Assembly: GCF_000384195.1 (NCBI RefSeq)
Contig: NZ_KB913034.1
Coordinates: forward strand, 451,873-515,872
Length of the DNA stretch: 64,000 nt
From: Allobaculum stercoricanis DSM 13633
GTDB taxonomy: Bacteria > Bacillota_I > Bacilli_A > Erysipelotrichales > Erysipelotrichaceae
Reading direction: 5' to 3'
Positions 17,257 to 26,075 of this stretch are shown in pieces. The position numbers were made by a program, and so were the translations under genes. Numbering within the stretch: the stretch's first letter is position 1; each line of letters begins with the position of its first letter. The notes beneath the pieces are model-generated. The model made no database searches, was not told the origin of the DNA, and was given only the letters and a program-made list of their open reading frames with translations.

Positions 17257-17907
17257 TTATATGTGAAGCAGTTTTTGCGCATTGAAGAAACTGTCAAGAT
17301 ATACATCTGCAAGGTCTTTTAATTCTGCGGTACGTTTTTCGTAACGATCATATACGCCAACAACATAAAAACCGGCATCTTTTGCGGTTTTTGCGCCATG
17401 ATAACCATCTTCAAATACGGCGGTTTCACTTTGATCAAATCCCATCGCTTGGCAAGCAAGCTCAAAGATATAAGGCTCATCTTTACCATGACCGACTTCG
17501 TTGCAAGTAAAAATGGTATCAAAGTAATGGAGCATATCACAGCGTTTTAAAGCAGCTTTTGCTTGCTCAAGATTCAGCGCTGTTGCAATGCACATTTTAA
17601 TGCCTTTGTTTTGTAAGGCAGTAAGCAAAGCGATGACATGATCTTTTGGCATGACATGATAAAAGTAATAGTCCTCGACAATTTGATTTACCCCATCGAT
17701 AATTTCCGGCACAGATAAGGGCAAACCATAATTTTCTTTTAAATACGCGGCCGATTGCATTAAGCTCATTGTTTTTAGCGTTTTGCTTAAATCTTTTTTA
17801 GGATTATATCCAAAAGAGGCGAGGTAATCAGAAGCAACGGTTTCCCAAATACTCATGCTGTCGAACAGCGTTCCGTCAAAATCGAAAATAGCCCCTTTGA
17901 TGCTCAT
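17257..17907 (-). CDS. HAD-superfamily phosphatase (beta-phosphoglucomutase-like) in thiamine operon
   Basis: A 216-residue HAD hydrolase: motif I IFDFDGTLFDS at residues 6-16, motif II CIATAL in the core, and motif IV FEDGYHGAKTAKDAGF near residue 165. A helical cap lies between motifs I and II, as in subfamily IA. ATG 17907 is chosen because it overlaps the thiE stop in an ATGA junction. Its place between thiE and thiD, with no thiL in this operon, suggests thiamine-monophosphate phosphatase or another thiamine-salvage phosphatase; the exact substrate is inference. Confidence 0.85.
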   Translation of the reverse strand: MSIKGAIFDFDGTLFDSMSIWETVASDYLASFGYNPKKDLSKTLKTMSLMQSAAYLKENYGLPLSVPEIIDGVNQIVEDYYFYHVMPKDHVIALLTALQNKGIKMCIATALNLEQAKAALKRCDMLHYFDTIFTCNEVGHGKDEPYIFELACQAMGFDQSETAVFEDGYHGAKTAKDAGFYVVGVYDRYEKRTAELKDLADVYLDSFFNAQKLLHI

Positions 17908-18545
17908 GCATTCACCATATTTTCGGAGATACGGTAAAGTTCGCGGCATTCGTTTTCGATATCATCAGCGGAAAAAATTGCACTGACTAAAGCAACGCCA
18001 TCTACTCCTGTTTTAGATAGCTTGGCAATGTTGCTTTTATTCAAACCACCGATCGCAACGACGGGAATATCGACGGCGTGACAAATATCTAAAAGCGTCT
18101 GCATTGGAAGCGAGCCAGAGACGCGTTTAGTCGATGTCGTAAACATTGCACCAACACCAAGGCAATCGGCACCATTTTTAACGGCTTCAAGCGCTTGTTC
18201 TACTGTATGGACAGAAACACCAATCATCATATCTTCACCAACTAAAGAACGAACTGCTCCAGCAGCCATATCTTCTTGTCCAACATGGATGCCATCTGCT
18301 TTGCATTTGATGGCTACATCCACATTGTCGTTGATAAATAATGGCACATTGTATTTGTGACATAACTCTTTGATCTCGATTGCTTCTTTCAAAAAGGCTT
18401 CATCATCTAATTCTTTTTCGCGAAGCTGAACACAAGTGGCACCGCCTTTAAGAGCGGCTTCTACTTGTTGGTAAAGCGTTTGTTTGCCAGTCCACATTCT
18501 GTCTGTGACTGCATATAAAAGCATTGTTTTCTTATCGCACTTCAT
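17904..18545 (-). CDS. thiE: Thiamine-phosphate synthase
   Basis: A 213-residue TIM-barrel enzyme joining HMP-pyrophosphate and thiazole phosphate into thiamine monophosphate. Family motifs are LYAVTDR near the start, ATCVQLREKELD, PLFINDNVDVA, ADGIHVGQED and the phosphate-binding region VVAIGGLNKSN. The ATG at 18545 follows AAAGGAG by a good spacing and overlaps the end of thiM by 14 bases; a further upstream codon gives no improvement. The stop overlaps the HAD start. Confidence 0.95.
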   Translation of the reverse strand: MKCDKKTMLLYAVTDRMWTGKQTLYQQVEAALKGGATCVQLREKELDDEAFLKEAIEIKELCHKYNVPLFINDNVDVAIKCKADGIHVGQEDMAAGAVRSLVGEDMMIGVSVHTVEQALEAVKNGADCLGVGAMFTTSTKRVSGSLPMQTLLDICHAVDIPVVAIGGLNKSNIAKLSKTGVDGVALVSAIFSADDIENECRELYRISENMVNA

Positions 18546-19350
18546 ATTTAGCTCCTTTTTCAAGTTGTTCTGGTGTCATGTTATAAATGGCATCAATGAT
18601 GTAATTTCTATACGAAGCATTGCCATCTAATTCGCTAAGTCGGTCATGAGCAATTTCACCAGCAAGACCCATGGCACAAACAGCAGCGGCAGCAGCTTCT
18701 AAAACGTGATCTGGATTGGCGGCAATATATGCCGCTGTTAAAGCGGAAAGTTGGCATCCGGCTCCCGTAATTGTTGTCATCATAGAATGTCCATTGCGAA
18801 TGACATAAGCTTTTTTAGCGTTGCATACAATATCGATTACACCAGTAATTGTGATGATCGCTCCCGTTTTTTTTGCAAAGCTTTTTGCGAAAATAAGCGC
18901 ATCATCTAATGTTTCTTCTGTGATTTGATCCGTTATATTGGCATCAACACCTTGGGTTAAGGTCGAAACGCCAGCAAGAGTTTTGATCTCTGAGATATTG
19001 CCGCGGATCACTGTAAATTTCACTTCATTCAACAAGCGCAGTGCTGTTTTTGTCCGAAATGTGGAAGCTCCTACACCAACTGGATCAAGAACAACAGGAT
19101 GTGCAAGTTGATTTGCTCTTTTTCCGGCTAAGATCATCGCTTCAACATTTCTGCTATTCAGGGTGCCAATATTGATATTCAGCCCATCGCAAATCGAGGT
19201 GATTTCTTCGACTTCATTTGGATCAGAGGCCATGATTGGCGAAGCTCCACTGGCTAGAACGATATTGGCACAATCATTGACGGTCACATAGTTGGTTATG
19301 TTATGAATGAGTGGGGATTTCTTTTTTATGTTTTCAAGGCAGTTTTGCAT
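18532..19350 (-). CDS. thiM: Hydroxyethylthiazole kinase
   Basis: A 272-residue ribokinase-fold kinase that salvages hydroxyethylthiazole as its phosphate for ThiE. Motifs: PLIHNITNYVTVNDCANI at residues 13-30, LDPVGVGASTFR near 93, IRGNISEI near 114 and the catalytic TTITGAGCQLSALTAA near 195. The start ATG is one base beyond the thiW stop and uses an AGGAAA site inside the thiW end, indicating coupling. Confidence 0.96.
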   Translation of the reverse strand: MQNCLENIKKKSPLIHNITNYVTVNDCANIVLASGASPIMASDPNEVEEITSICDGLNINIGTLNSRNVEAMILAGKRANQLAHPVVLDPVGVGASTFRTKTALRLLNEVKFTVIRGNISEIKTLAGVSTLTQGVDANITDQITEETLDDALIFAKSFAKKTGAIITITGVIDIVCNAKKAYVIRNGHSMMTTITGAGCQLSALTAAYIAANPDHVLEAAAAAVCAMGLAGEIAHDRLSELDGNASYRNYIIDAIYNMTPEQLEKGAKYEVR

Positions 19351-19351
19351 A

Positions 19352-19870
19352 TTAGTTTCCTAATTTAGATTGAATTTTGCTTAAGATTCCAGAGCGCTGT
19401 AGAGTTGTGATGATTAATGCTGATAATAAGGCACCAACTGCAGTAGAGACCAAGAACGGGATTACATAAGCATAAAAAGCAACATCTCCAGCAGCTTTAC
19501 CCATAAAAGCAATCGCAAAAGGATATGCAGCTAAACCGCCAAGAATAGCCGTGCCAAATACTTCACCAGCACAAGTAGCCCAAATGTTTTTTGTGTATTT
19601 ATAGACAAGACCACAAAGCAGAGCGCCAAACATACTGCCAGGAAATGCTAATAAACTTCCTAAGGCTAATAAATTACGAAGTAATGAGGCGATAAATGCA
19701 GCAGCTAAACCGTAGCTTGGTCCTAATAAAACGGCACACAAAATATTGACCATGTGTTGGACAGGCGAACAGCGACTTGCAAAGATTGGAAATGAGATAA
19801 CACTTCCCGCTACCGCAACAGCGATCAATAAAGCTGTTAACGCTAGCTTTCTTACATTTGTTTGTTTCAT
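19352..19870 (-). CDS. thiW: ThiW-type thiazole/thiamine precursor ECF transporter S component
   Basis: A 172-residue hydrophobic protein with about five membrane segments. The ThiW-family sequence SVISFPIFASRCSPVQHMVN near residue 20 and LGPSYGLAAAFIASLLRNLL are both present. S components bind the vitamin precursor and dock to a shared energizing module; its genes are not in the window. Downstream ThiM points to the thiazole moiety as ligand. ATG 19870 (MKQTNVRKL) is preferred: AAAGGA lies about 12 bases upstream, while ATG 19882 is too close to it. The frame stays open upstream to 20092 but without a ribosome binding site. Confidence 0.88.
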   Translation of the reverse strand: MKQTNVRKLALTALLIAVAVAGSVISFPIFASRCSPVQHMVNILCAVLLGPSYGLAAAFIASLLRNLLALGSLLAFPGSMFGALLCGLVYKYTKNIWATCAGEVFGTAILGGLAAYPFAIAFMGKAAGDVAFYAYVIPFLVSTAVGALLSALIITTLQRSGILSKIQSKLGN

Positions 19871-20116
19871 TTGAATGACCATTCCTTTCTGATGCGCTTC
19901 AAGGTGTTTAAAGAAATGAAACGCAATACGGCTAAGACAAAACTTAGTGAATTGTAATGAAATAAGTGGACTGATTAAAATACAGAAAAGGAAAGTTTGA
20001 AGACTGCTGCTCCTTTTGTTGAGATTACAAGCATCATTCCATTTTTTCGCTTTGAGGGGCGCAATTTCATATTTCTTTTTGATTAGCTTCATTACAATGT
20101 TTGATAGTGAATAAAA

Positions 20117-20148
20117 AACAGGAGATACCTGGCACGGTTGTCTCCTGT
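20117..20148 (-). terminator. Riboswitch expression-platform terminator
   Basis: On the minus strand the arms ACAGGAGA / TCTCCTGT flank a 16-base loop, followed by six T residues. It lies between the TPP aptamer and thiW, so it is the regulated terminator of the thiamine operon. Confidence 0.88.
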
Positions 20149-20159
20149 AAAAATTCTAG

Positions 20160-20250
20160 AGTATGACTTCCTACGACAGCATTATCCGCATCAGGTAAAA
20201 GGGTCGAAACTAAATGTTTCCTCTCAGCCTGTCCCTACAAGCTCCCCTGT
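20160..20250 (-). ncRNA. TPP (THI-box) riboswitch
   Basis: The minus strand shows the conserved aptamer elements in order: GGGGAGC, GGCTGAGAGGAAAC, CGACCCTTTTACCTGAT, GCGGATAATGCTG and CGTAGGAAG. Thiamine pyrophosphate binding would favour the downstream terminator and switch off thiW-thiM-thiE-HAD-thiD. Confidence 0.96.
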
Positions 20251-20367
20251 CTTTTTTCGGATTGTATTATAGCACAAAAACTTAACATAGATTTTGAAAT
20301 CTCTATAGTGAGGATGGTTGTTTACAAATAAAATGGTTTTGCGCGATATCTATGTCATCCATGAAAA

Positions 20368-20418
20368 ATAAAATGCTGTGAAGAAACTCACTAGGTTATT
20401 TCTTCACAGCATTTTTGT
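20368..20418. terminator. Terminator downstream of PrsA-like lipoprotein gene
   Basis: Arms aaaatgctgtgaagaaa / tttcttcacagcatttt around a short loop. On the minus strand it follows the stop of the lipoprotein gene and is succeeded by a T-rich tract. It resembles the hairpin at 16227-16271 in sequence. Confidence 0.85.
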
Positions 20419-20425
20419 TTTGTTG

Positions 20426-21367
20426 TTATTTAGATTGGCTTTCTGAATTCGCACTTTCGAGTGCTTTTTCATAAAGTTCAGGTTGATCAACAAGGTATTC
20501 AGGATTCATGCCTTTGTAGTAATCATAAATAGCCTGATCATGGATTTCCAAGTTATATTTTTTGAAATAGAAAATTTGCATTTCTGTTTGAACAGTTTGG
20601 TTCGCTTGGAATAGTGTTTTGATCTTAGGTAAGTTTTTGTCGTAGTCTGTAGAAACGACATTGGCAACATAGTAAGTTTTGTCATCTGTTGATGTGTCGT
20701 TTGTGAAGACTTGATCCAAAACGCCTTCTTTACCTGCATCTAAAATAGAATTCAATAATGTTGTAGGTAAAGTTTGATCTGTTGCTAAAACGATTTGTTC
20801 AGTACCTTTATATGTTGCACCTTCAGATGCGTATTGAGCACTGACTTTTCCAGCGTCTTGGCCATCTTTTAATGCTTGTAAAGCTTTGTTCGCATTATCT
20901 TCAGAATCAGTTTCAATGATGGAAACTAATACTGGATCGTATTTTTCGATAATGCTGTCTTTTGCATCTGTTAAATATTTTTCAAATAAGAAAGAAGATT
21001 GAACGCTTGGGATTAATGCGCGTTCTAAGTAATCTTGTTTATCCGCAAAGCCTAAAGATTTGATTTGTGTTTCGAAATCTTCACTACTAGAAGAATAATC
21101 TTCTAAACGACTTTCTGCTTCTTTTAAGATTTCATCTGTGCGTCCAACTTCCGCATCATAAATTGGTTGACTTGCAAGGAAGATTACACCACTTGCACCA
21201 GCAGTAGAACCTTTTAAGCAACGATATTCATCGTTAACGGTATAAGTTTTATTGCCGATTGTCATTAATGTTTCATTTCCGTCTGTTACGGAAGTTTGAT
21301 TGCTACTAGAGCAACCAACGAGCATTAAGCCAGCCAGTAAGGCGGTTAGAGGTTTTTTCATGTTCAT
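20426..21367 (-). CDS. PrsA-like foldase lipoprotein
   Basis: A 313-residue lipoprotein: a basic N-terminus, a hydrophobic stretch and lipobox LMLVGC with the lipidated Cys near residue 20. Its layout is that of PrsA/SurA foldases: an N-terminal helical domain, a central parvulin-like stretch (about 150-250, LVSIIETDSEDNANKALQALKDG) and a C-terminal helix. The parvulin active-site residues are not obvious, so it may act as a chaperone only. It would assist folding of secreted proteins at the outer face of the membrane. The start follows AGGAGG and lies one base after the upstream stop, so the two foldase genes are coupled. Confidence 0.8.
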   Translation of the reverse strand: MNMKKPLTALLAGLMLVGCSSSNQTSVTDGNETLMTIGNKTYTVNDEYRCLKGSTAGASGVIFLASQPIYDAEVGRTDEILKEAESRLEDYSSSSEDFETQIKSLGFADKQDYLERALIPSVQSSFLFEKYLTDAKDSIIEKYDPVLVSIIETDSEDNANKALQALKDGQDAGKVSAQYASEGATYKGTEQIVLATDQTLPTTLLNSILDAGKEGVLDQVFTNDTSTDDKTYYVANVVSTDYDKNLPKIKTLFQANQTVQTEMQIFYFKKYNLEIHDQAIYDYYKGMNPEYLVDQPELYEKALESANSESQSK

Positions 21368-21368
21368 C

Positions 21369-22481
21369 TTATTCGCCCTCCTGTTCAGTTGTTGTTTCTG
21401 TGGAAGTTTCTGTGCTGGAACCAGCTTTTGTTTCGTCTTTTGTTCCACGAATTTCGTTTGCGATCGCTTTTAAGTTTTCATCTAAGTGATCGATTTGAGA
21501 ATCCATATATTCTTCAACGCTAGCCTGAATTTTGTCATTTGCATAAGAGATTTCTAAATCTTGAGAAGCGTTTAAGATGACTAAAGTTTCTAAACCATTT
21601 GCAGAAGAAATAATGTTATTTACTAAAGTCGTTACGATCGTTGAATCTTCGTTTTCTAAAAGAGCAGCAGGATCTGTTTCTTCAACATAAGCTTTATACA
21701 ATGTGTATTTATCGCCATTGGAAACAGAGATCCAATCTGTTGTTTCGCCTTTTTTCAGTTCGTTAACAGCTTCAAGAACAGAAGAATCTAAATTCGTTGA
21801 GTTAGCATCTACATAGCCAACAAAACCCTTCGTTTTGGAAGCATCTTTTTGTTCAGAATATTTTACAGCAACATCAGAGAATGCTTGACCAGCGTCTAAT
21901 GCGTTTTGAATATCCTTTTGTTTTTGTTTTTGTTCGTCAGTCAGTTCATCTGCATTTTCAACTTCCATAGTGATTACAGAAACAGTACGTGCTTTTTCTG
22001 GAATATAAGAAGTTAATTGGGCAATGTGATCTTTGATGAATTGACCATCGAGTTTTTGGATTTTAGAAGCGATTAAGCAATAGTCAGATAGAGCAGAGTC
22101 ACCTGAGAATCCAAAAGAAGCAAGTTGTGAGTTAATGGAAGCTTTTGTTTTTCCAGTTGAATCGGACTTGATTGCCAATTCGAAGCTTTCTTGCATTTCT
22201 TTTGCGGATTTTTTGATTTCATCCGTTGTTTCAATGCTTTGATCAGTTACAGCATTGCGGTACATACTGAATAATACGGAACTTTCAGTGGATTTTGTTT
22301 GTTTGAATAAATCGTCACTTGTTACGTTTCCAACAGTTGTAGAAGCAATGACGTCTTTACCATCAACTTGTTTTGATTTCACGCTATCTTTATTCATGTC
22401 TGAAACAAAGAAAACTAAAACACCAATAAAGAGAACAGACAAAACGGAAACAAACCAGTATTTTCTAAAAAATTCTGCCAT
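21369..22481 (-). CDS. Membrane-anchored SurA/PrsA-like peptidyl-prolyl isomerase
   Basis: About 370 residues: one N-terminal transmembrane anchor (YWFVSVLSVLFIGVLVFFVS), a helical SurA-N-like region, then a parvulin-type domain at about residues 155-270 (RTVSVITMEV, KYSEQKDASKTKGFVGYVD). The tail is Ser/Thr/Glu-rich (TETSTETTTEQEGE). It should face outside and catalyse proline isomerisation or chaperone secreted proteins. The start is uncertain: ATG 22481 lacks a ribosome binding site, and the frame is open upstream through TTG 22577. It forms a tandem with the PrsA-like lipoprotein. A structured leader lies just upstream. Confidence 0.8.
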   Translation of the reverse strand: MAEFFRKYWFVSVLSVLFIGVLVFFVSDMNKDSVKSKQVDGKDVIASTTVGNVTSDDLFKQTKSTESSVLFSMYRNAVTDQSIETTDEIKKSAKEMQESFELAIKSDSTGKTKASINSQLASFGFSGDSALSDYCLIASKIQKLDGQFIKDHIAQLTSYIPEKARTVSVITMEVENADELTDEQKQKQKDIQNALDAGQAFSDVAVKYSEQKDASKTKGFVGYVDANSTNLDSSVLEAVNELKKGETTDWISVSNGDKYTLYKAYVEETDPAALLENEDSTIVTTLVNNIISSANGLETLVILNASQDLEISYANDKIQASVEEYMDSQIDHLDENLKAIANEIRGTKDETKAGSSTETSTETTTEQEGE

Positions 22482-22496
22482 GTCATTTGCTGCGTA

Positions 22497-22569
22497 ATCT
22501 TTCGGAAGCAGCAATTTCCTTTCTTTGACGTAATCCGAAAGATAATAAAAGGCAGGCAGGTCCTGCCTG
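22497..22569 (-). promoter_or_regulatory. Structured leader: two hairpins ahead of foldase operon
   Basis: On the minus strand a GC-rich hairpin (GGCAGG / CCTGCC, 22551-22567) is followed by TTTTATTATC. A second hairpin follows with perfect 10-base arms ATCTTTCGGA / TCCGAAAGAT (22543-22534 and 22506-22497) enclosing a GAAAGGAAA site. This could be an attenuator or a translation-control element. Confidence 0.6.
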
Positions 22570-22591
22570 ATGTTCAAAAGAATCGGTCATA

Positions 22592-22620
22592 ATTATAAGG
22601 AAGGAGCACATAAAATGCAA
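22592..22620 (-). promoter_or_regulatory. Sigma-A promoter of foldase operon
   Basis: Minus-strand TTGCAT (22620-22615), 17-base spacer, TATAAT (22597-22592). The start would be near 22585, giving a leader of about 100 bases. Confidence 0.75.
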
Positions 22621-23193
22621 TGTTCACAGCTTGATGGCTGTTTCAATTGCCTTTATTTATCCATCATTATAATAATTGTGATACTCTTGCAAACAAGGAA
22701 TTAAAATGCTCAAAGATGGATTTTGATTGTATTTTGGATCAAAGACGAAAAAGTCTTTAAAATCCGCAACAATTTTAAAAAGAGAAGCATCTTTTGTGGA
22801 CGAATTCGACGTCAACCTTATATATTGCTTAAAGATTCAATTTACTTTTAGACGCAATGCATTGAACGAGATGATCGTGCATCGTTGTTTTCTCTTTTTT
22901 AATCAGGATTAGATTGAACAGATTCTACTTAAGCTTACAGATCTTAAATGAATATGAAAATGAATTAAAATGCTAGAAAATTGAGCGGATAGGTTCAATC
23001 TTTGCGGGGGATAGAGTAAAATTTTTTGATAGCTTAACCTTATTATATATATGAAAAGGAATCATCTTATTTATAAAGAATTCCTTGAACAAGCAAATGA
23101 TAAAAGTAAGCATATCACTCGATTCAGACTTACAAATGAGCACAAAGTGAGCCGATAGAGTATATTGAAATAGACAAAAAGAGAGGTAGCGAA
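22621..23193. other. Spacer before suf operon
   Basis: AT-rich sequence without a supported gene. A candidate -35/-10 pair TTGATA (16 bases) TATATG lies at about 23026-23053. A 35-codon frame starting at ATG 23051 has no ribosome binding site and is not called. The sufC ribosome binding site gagaggta is at 23181-23188. Confidence 0.4.
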
Positions 23194-24009
23194 ATGTCAA
23201 CATTGGAAATCAAAGATTTACATGTCAGCGTTGAAGACAAAGAAATTCTTCGTGGCGTTGATTTGACTATTCATGATGATGAAGTACACGCCTTAATGGG
23301 TCCAAATGGTAATGGTAAATCAACATTACTAGCAGCCATTATGGGAAACCCTAAATATACAGTTACACAAGGAACCATCACTTTAGATGGTCAAGATGTT
23401 TTATCTCTTTCAGTTGATGAAAGAAGCCGAGCAGGTTTGTTCTTGGGTATGCAATATCCAAGCGAAGTGCCTGGTGTGACCAACTCCGATTTTTTAAGAA
23501 GTGCAATGAACGTTCGCCAAGAACGTCCAGTGTCCTTATTTAAATTTATTAAAGGAATGGATCATGCGATTCAACAGTTGGAAATGAAACCAGACTTAGC
23601 GCATCGTTTTTTAAACGTTGGGTTCTCTGGTGGAGAAAAGAAAAGAAACGAAATCGTGCAGATGTTGTTATTAAAACCATCCATCACGATGCTCGATGAA
23701 ATTGACTCTGGTCTTGACGTAGATGCATTACGTATTGTTGCGAATGCGATTCATGCGGAAAGAGAAGAAACACATATGGGATGCGTAGTCGTCAGCCACT
23801 ATGCTCGTTTCTTAGACTACTTGAATGTTACGCATGCACATATTCTTGTGGATGGAAAAATCGTCGTATCTGGTGGACCAGAATTAATCCATAAAGTAGA
23901 TACACAAGGATACGACTGGATCGAAAAAGAATTCCATGTCAAAGCAAGAAAAGAAGAAAAACCACAACCCGTTCTGCTTGAAACTTGCGGTGCAAAGAAA
24001 GTTGAGTAG
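23194..24009 (+). CDS. sufC: Fe-S cluster assembly ATPase SufC
   Basis: A 271-residue ABC-type ATPase. Walker A GPNGNGKST is near residues 36-44, the ABC signature NVGFSGGEKKRNE near 142-154, Walker B ITMLDEIDSGLD near 165-176, and the switch His is in VVSHYARFL. SufC binds SufB and SufD and energises cluster assembly on the scaffold; it has no membrane partner. It is first in a tightly packed suf operon. Start ATG after agaggtagcga. Confidence 0.97.
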   Translation: MSTLEIKDLHVSVEDKEILRGVDLTIHDDEVHALMGPNGNGKSTLLAAIMGNPKYTVTQGTITLDGQDVLSLSVDERSRAGLFLGMQYPSEVPGVTNSDFLRSAMNVRQERPVSLFKFIKGMDHAIQQLEMKPDLAHRFLNVGFSGGEKKRNEIVQMLLLKPSITMLDEIDSGLDVDALRIVANAIHAEREETHMGCVVVSHYARFLDYLNVTHAHILVDGKIVVSGGPELIHKVDTQGYDWIEKEFHVKARKEEKPQPVLLETCGAKKVE

Positions 24010-24014
24010 GCTCT

Positions 24015-24803
24015 ATGGAAAGAGTCTATGAAAACCGTTTTGCCCAAACAATGGCAATGGATCAAGATTTAAATTTAACATTTAACGAACGTGCAACAGG
24101 TTCAATCGTGATCTTTCTTGAAGGGCCAAGTAAAGAAATGAGTCTACATTTAGAAGCAAAATCGTCTTCTCATGTCAAATTATTCATTCAAAATAGCATG
24201 GCACATGACCTTCAATTGAAAGTAACAGCCAACATTGCTCATGATGCAAATCTTGAGTGTGGCTTATTAGATTTACAAAACCAACCTTGTCATCTTGAAT
24301 TACAAGGACACTTGAATGAGCAAGGCGCAAATATGGATTTTTCGATTGCACAGCTTTGCCTTTGCGATTGTCAGAAAAAATCTAATTTGGATATTACAAG
24401 CCATGTTAGCCATACATACGGCAATATGCATAACTTTGCGGTTGTTTTTGATGGTGGAAAATATGAAATGGTTGCAGCTGGCCGAATTGTAAAAGGTGCT
24501 CATGCATCTGAATCTCATCAAGAAACTCGTGTTTTAACAATGGGAAACAATCACCAGTGTGTAACTTTACCAATTCTTTATATTGATGAGGATGACGTAA
24601 AAGCCTCCCATGCTTTAAGCGTAGGCCAACCTGATGCCGAGCAACTCTATTATTTAAATTCTCGTGGATTGACAATGCGCCAAGCGATCGGTCTTTTATC
24701 TGTCGGATATTTCAAACCGATCTTAGAATTGATTGAAGATGAAGAGTTAAAGGCAAAAATCGCCCAAGAAACGGAAGAAAGGGTTGGCATGTATGAATAT
24801 TAA
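24015..24803 (+). CDS. sufD: Fe-S cluster assembly protein SufD
   Basis: A 262-residue SufB/SufD-family protein. The beta-helix core and C-terminal helical signature SRGLTMRQAIGLLSVGYFKPILE (equivalent to SRGLxxxxAxxMxxxGF in SufB) are visible, with SHALSVGQPDAEQLYYL just before it. At 262 residues it is shorter than typical SufD (about 430), having lost part of the N-terminal region, as in other compact Firmicutes. It forms the scaffold with SufB and SufC. The last 11 bases overlap sufS. Confidence 0.88.
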   Translation: MERVYENRFAQTMAMDQDLNLTFNERATGSIVIFLEGPSKEMSLHLEAKSSSHVKLFIQNSMAHDLQLKVTANIAHDANLECGLLDLQNQPCHLELQGHLNEQGANMDFSIAQLCLCDCQKKSNLDITSHVSHTYGNMHNFAVVFDGGKYEMVAAGRIVKGAHASESHQETRVLTMGNNHQCVTLPILYIDEDDVKASHALSVGQPDAEQLYYLNSRGLTMRQAIGLLSVGYFKPILELIEDEELKAKIAQETEERVGMYEY

Positions 24804-26061
24804 AGAAAATATTGAAGCAATACGTGCGGATTTTCCGATTTTAAAAAGAGAAATGAGCGGTTTGCCTCTCGTTTATTTGGATAGTTGTGCAACAGCGCTA
24901 AAGCCACAATGTGTTATTGACGAAGTGGTTCGTTATTACACTTACCTTGGTGCAAATGCCCAGCGTGGTGATTATGAAATGGCAGCGCAAGTTGACTATG
25001 CACTGGATGCAGCAAGAAAAACGAGCGCTGAATTTATCAATGCCAAAAAAACGGAAGAAATCGTTTTTACTTCCGGTACAACAGAAGGATTAAACCTTCT
25101 TGCTTTAATGATTACCAACCAGTTTTTAAAACAAGGCGATGCAATTTTGACATGTGAAACAGAGCATGCATCTTCCGTATTGCCTTGGCAACAAGCCGGT
25201 TTGGCTAAAGATATTCCAGTCAATTTCATCGAAGTTGATCAAGAGGGACGAATTACTCCAGAAAACGTAGAAAAAGCATTTGTTCAATATCCGAACACGA
25301 AAGTGGTTGTTTTTGCGCAAGTCTCTAACGTTTTAGGTTTTAATGCACCAATTAAAGAAATTGCCAAAATTGCACATGACCATGGCGCATATCTTGTTGT
25401 CGATGGTGCGCAAGCAGTTGCTCATCATGCTATCGATGTTCAAGATATGGATTGCGATTTCTTCTGCTTCTCTAGCCATAAATTATGTGGACCAAGCGGA
25501 ATTGGTGTCATGTATGGAAAATTCGAGTTACTCGATCAATTACGCCCAATTTTCTTCGGTGGCGAAAGTAATGCACGCTTTGCGAGAAGTTGTGATTCAT
25601 TAGTTTTGAAAAAAACGCCAACAAAATTTGAATCAGGAACATTACCGATTGAAGGGGCTCTTGGAATGGCAACAGCAATGCGCTATTTGATGAATATTGG
25701 ATTAAACAACATTCATGAATATGAATGGGAATTAAAACAATACTTTTTAAAACGTGCACAAGAAGAACTTCAAGACAAAATTAAAATTTACAATCCAAAC
25801 GCGCAAGGCGGAATTGTAACATTTAATGTCTATGACAAAGGCCAATTGATTTTCCCACAGGATATGGCAAGTTACTTATCCAATAAAGGAATTGCCGTAC
25901 GTTCTGGCCAGCATTGTGCAAAATTAATGGGCGAATTTTTAGGTGTGCCAGGAACAGTCCGGGCAAGCATCTATTTTTATAACACGATTGAAGATATTGA
26001 CCGACTTGTCGATGCAATCAAAGATGCGACAGTCGAAAAGTGCCTAGATATCTTTTTTTAG
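24793..26061 (+). CDS. sufS: Cysteine desulfurase SufS
   Basis: A 422-residue type II cysteine desulfurase that removes sulfur from cysteine as persulfide. The PLP lysine lies in CFSSHKLCGPSGIGVMYG and the reactive Cys in RSGQHCAKL (about residue 375). VDGAQAVAHH marks the PLP ring contact. It hands sulfur to SufU, encoded next. ATG 24793 is chosen; a TTG three codons earlier is the only alternative. AAAGGG lies nine bases upstream. Confidence 0.97.
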   Translation: MNIKENIEAIRADFPILKREMSGLPLVYLDSCATALKPQCVIDEVVRYYTYLGANAQRGDYEMAAQVDYALDAARKTSAEFINAKKTEEIVFTSGTTEGLNLLALMITNQFLKQGDAILTCETEHASSVLPWQQAGLAKDIPVNFIEVDQEGRITPENVEKAFVQYPNTKVVVFAQVSNVLGFNAPIKEIAKIAHDHGAYLVVDGAQAVAHHAIDVQDMDCDFFCFSSHKLCGPSGIGVMYGKFELLDQLRPIFFGGESNARFARSCDSLVLKKTPTKFESGTLPIEGALGMATAMRYLMNIGLNNIHEYEWELKQYFLKRAQEELQDKIKIYNPNAQGGIVTFNVYDKGQLIFPQDMASYLSNKGIAVRSGQHCAKLMGEFLGVPGTVRASIYFYNTIEDIDRLVDAIKDATVEKCLDIFF

Positions 26062-26075
26062 AAAAGGGGATAAAT

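Noticed and set aside
19871..20092. N-terminal extension of ThiW
   Set aside because: Open frame but without a ribosome binding site, and the sequence before MKQTNVRKL does not resemble S components. It is riboswitch leader RNA.
22727..22912. 61-codon frame in the spacer before suf
   Set aside because: No ribosome binding site and no recognisable protein pattern.
23051..23158. 35-codon frame upstream of sufC
   Set aside because: No Shine-Dalgarno, and it lies on top of the likely -10 region; composition is not protein-like.
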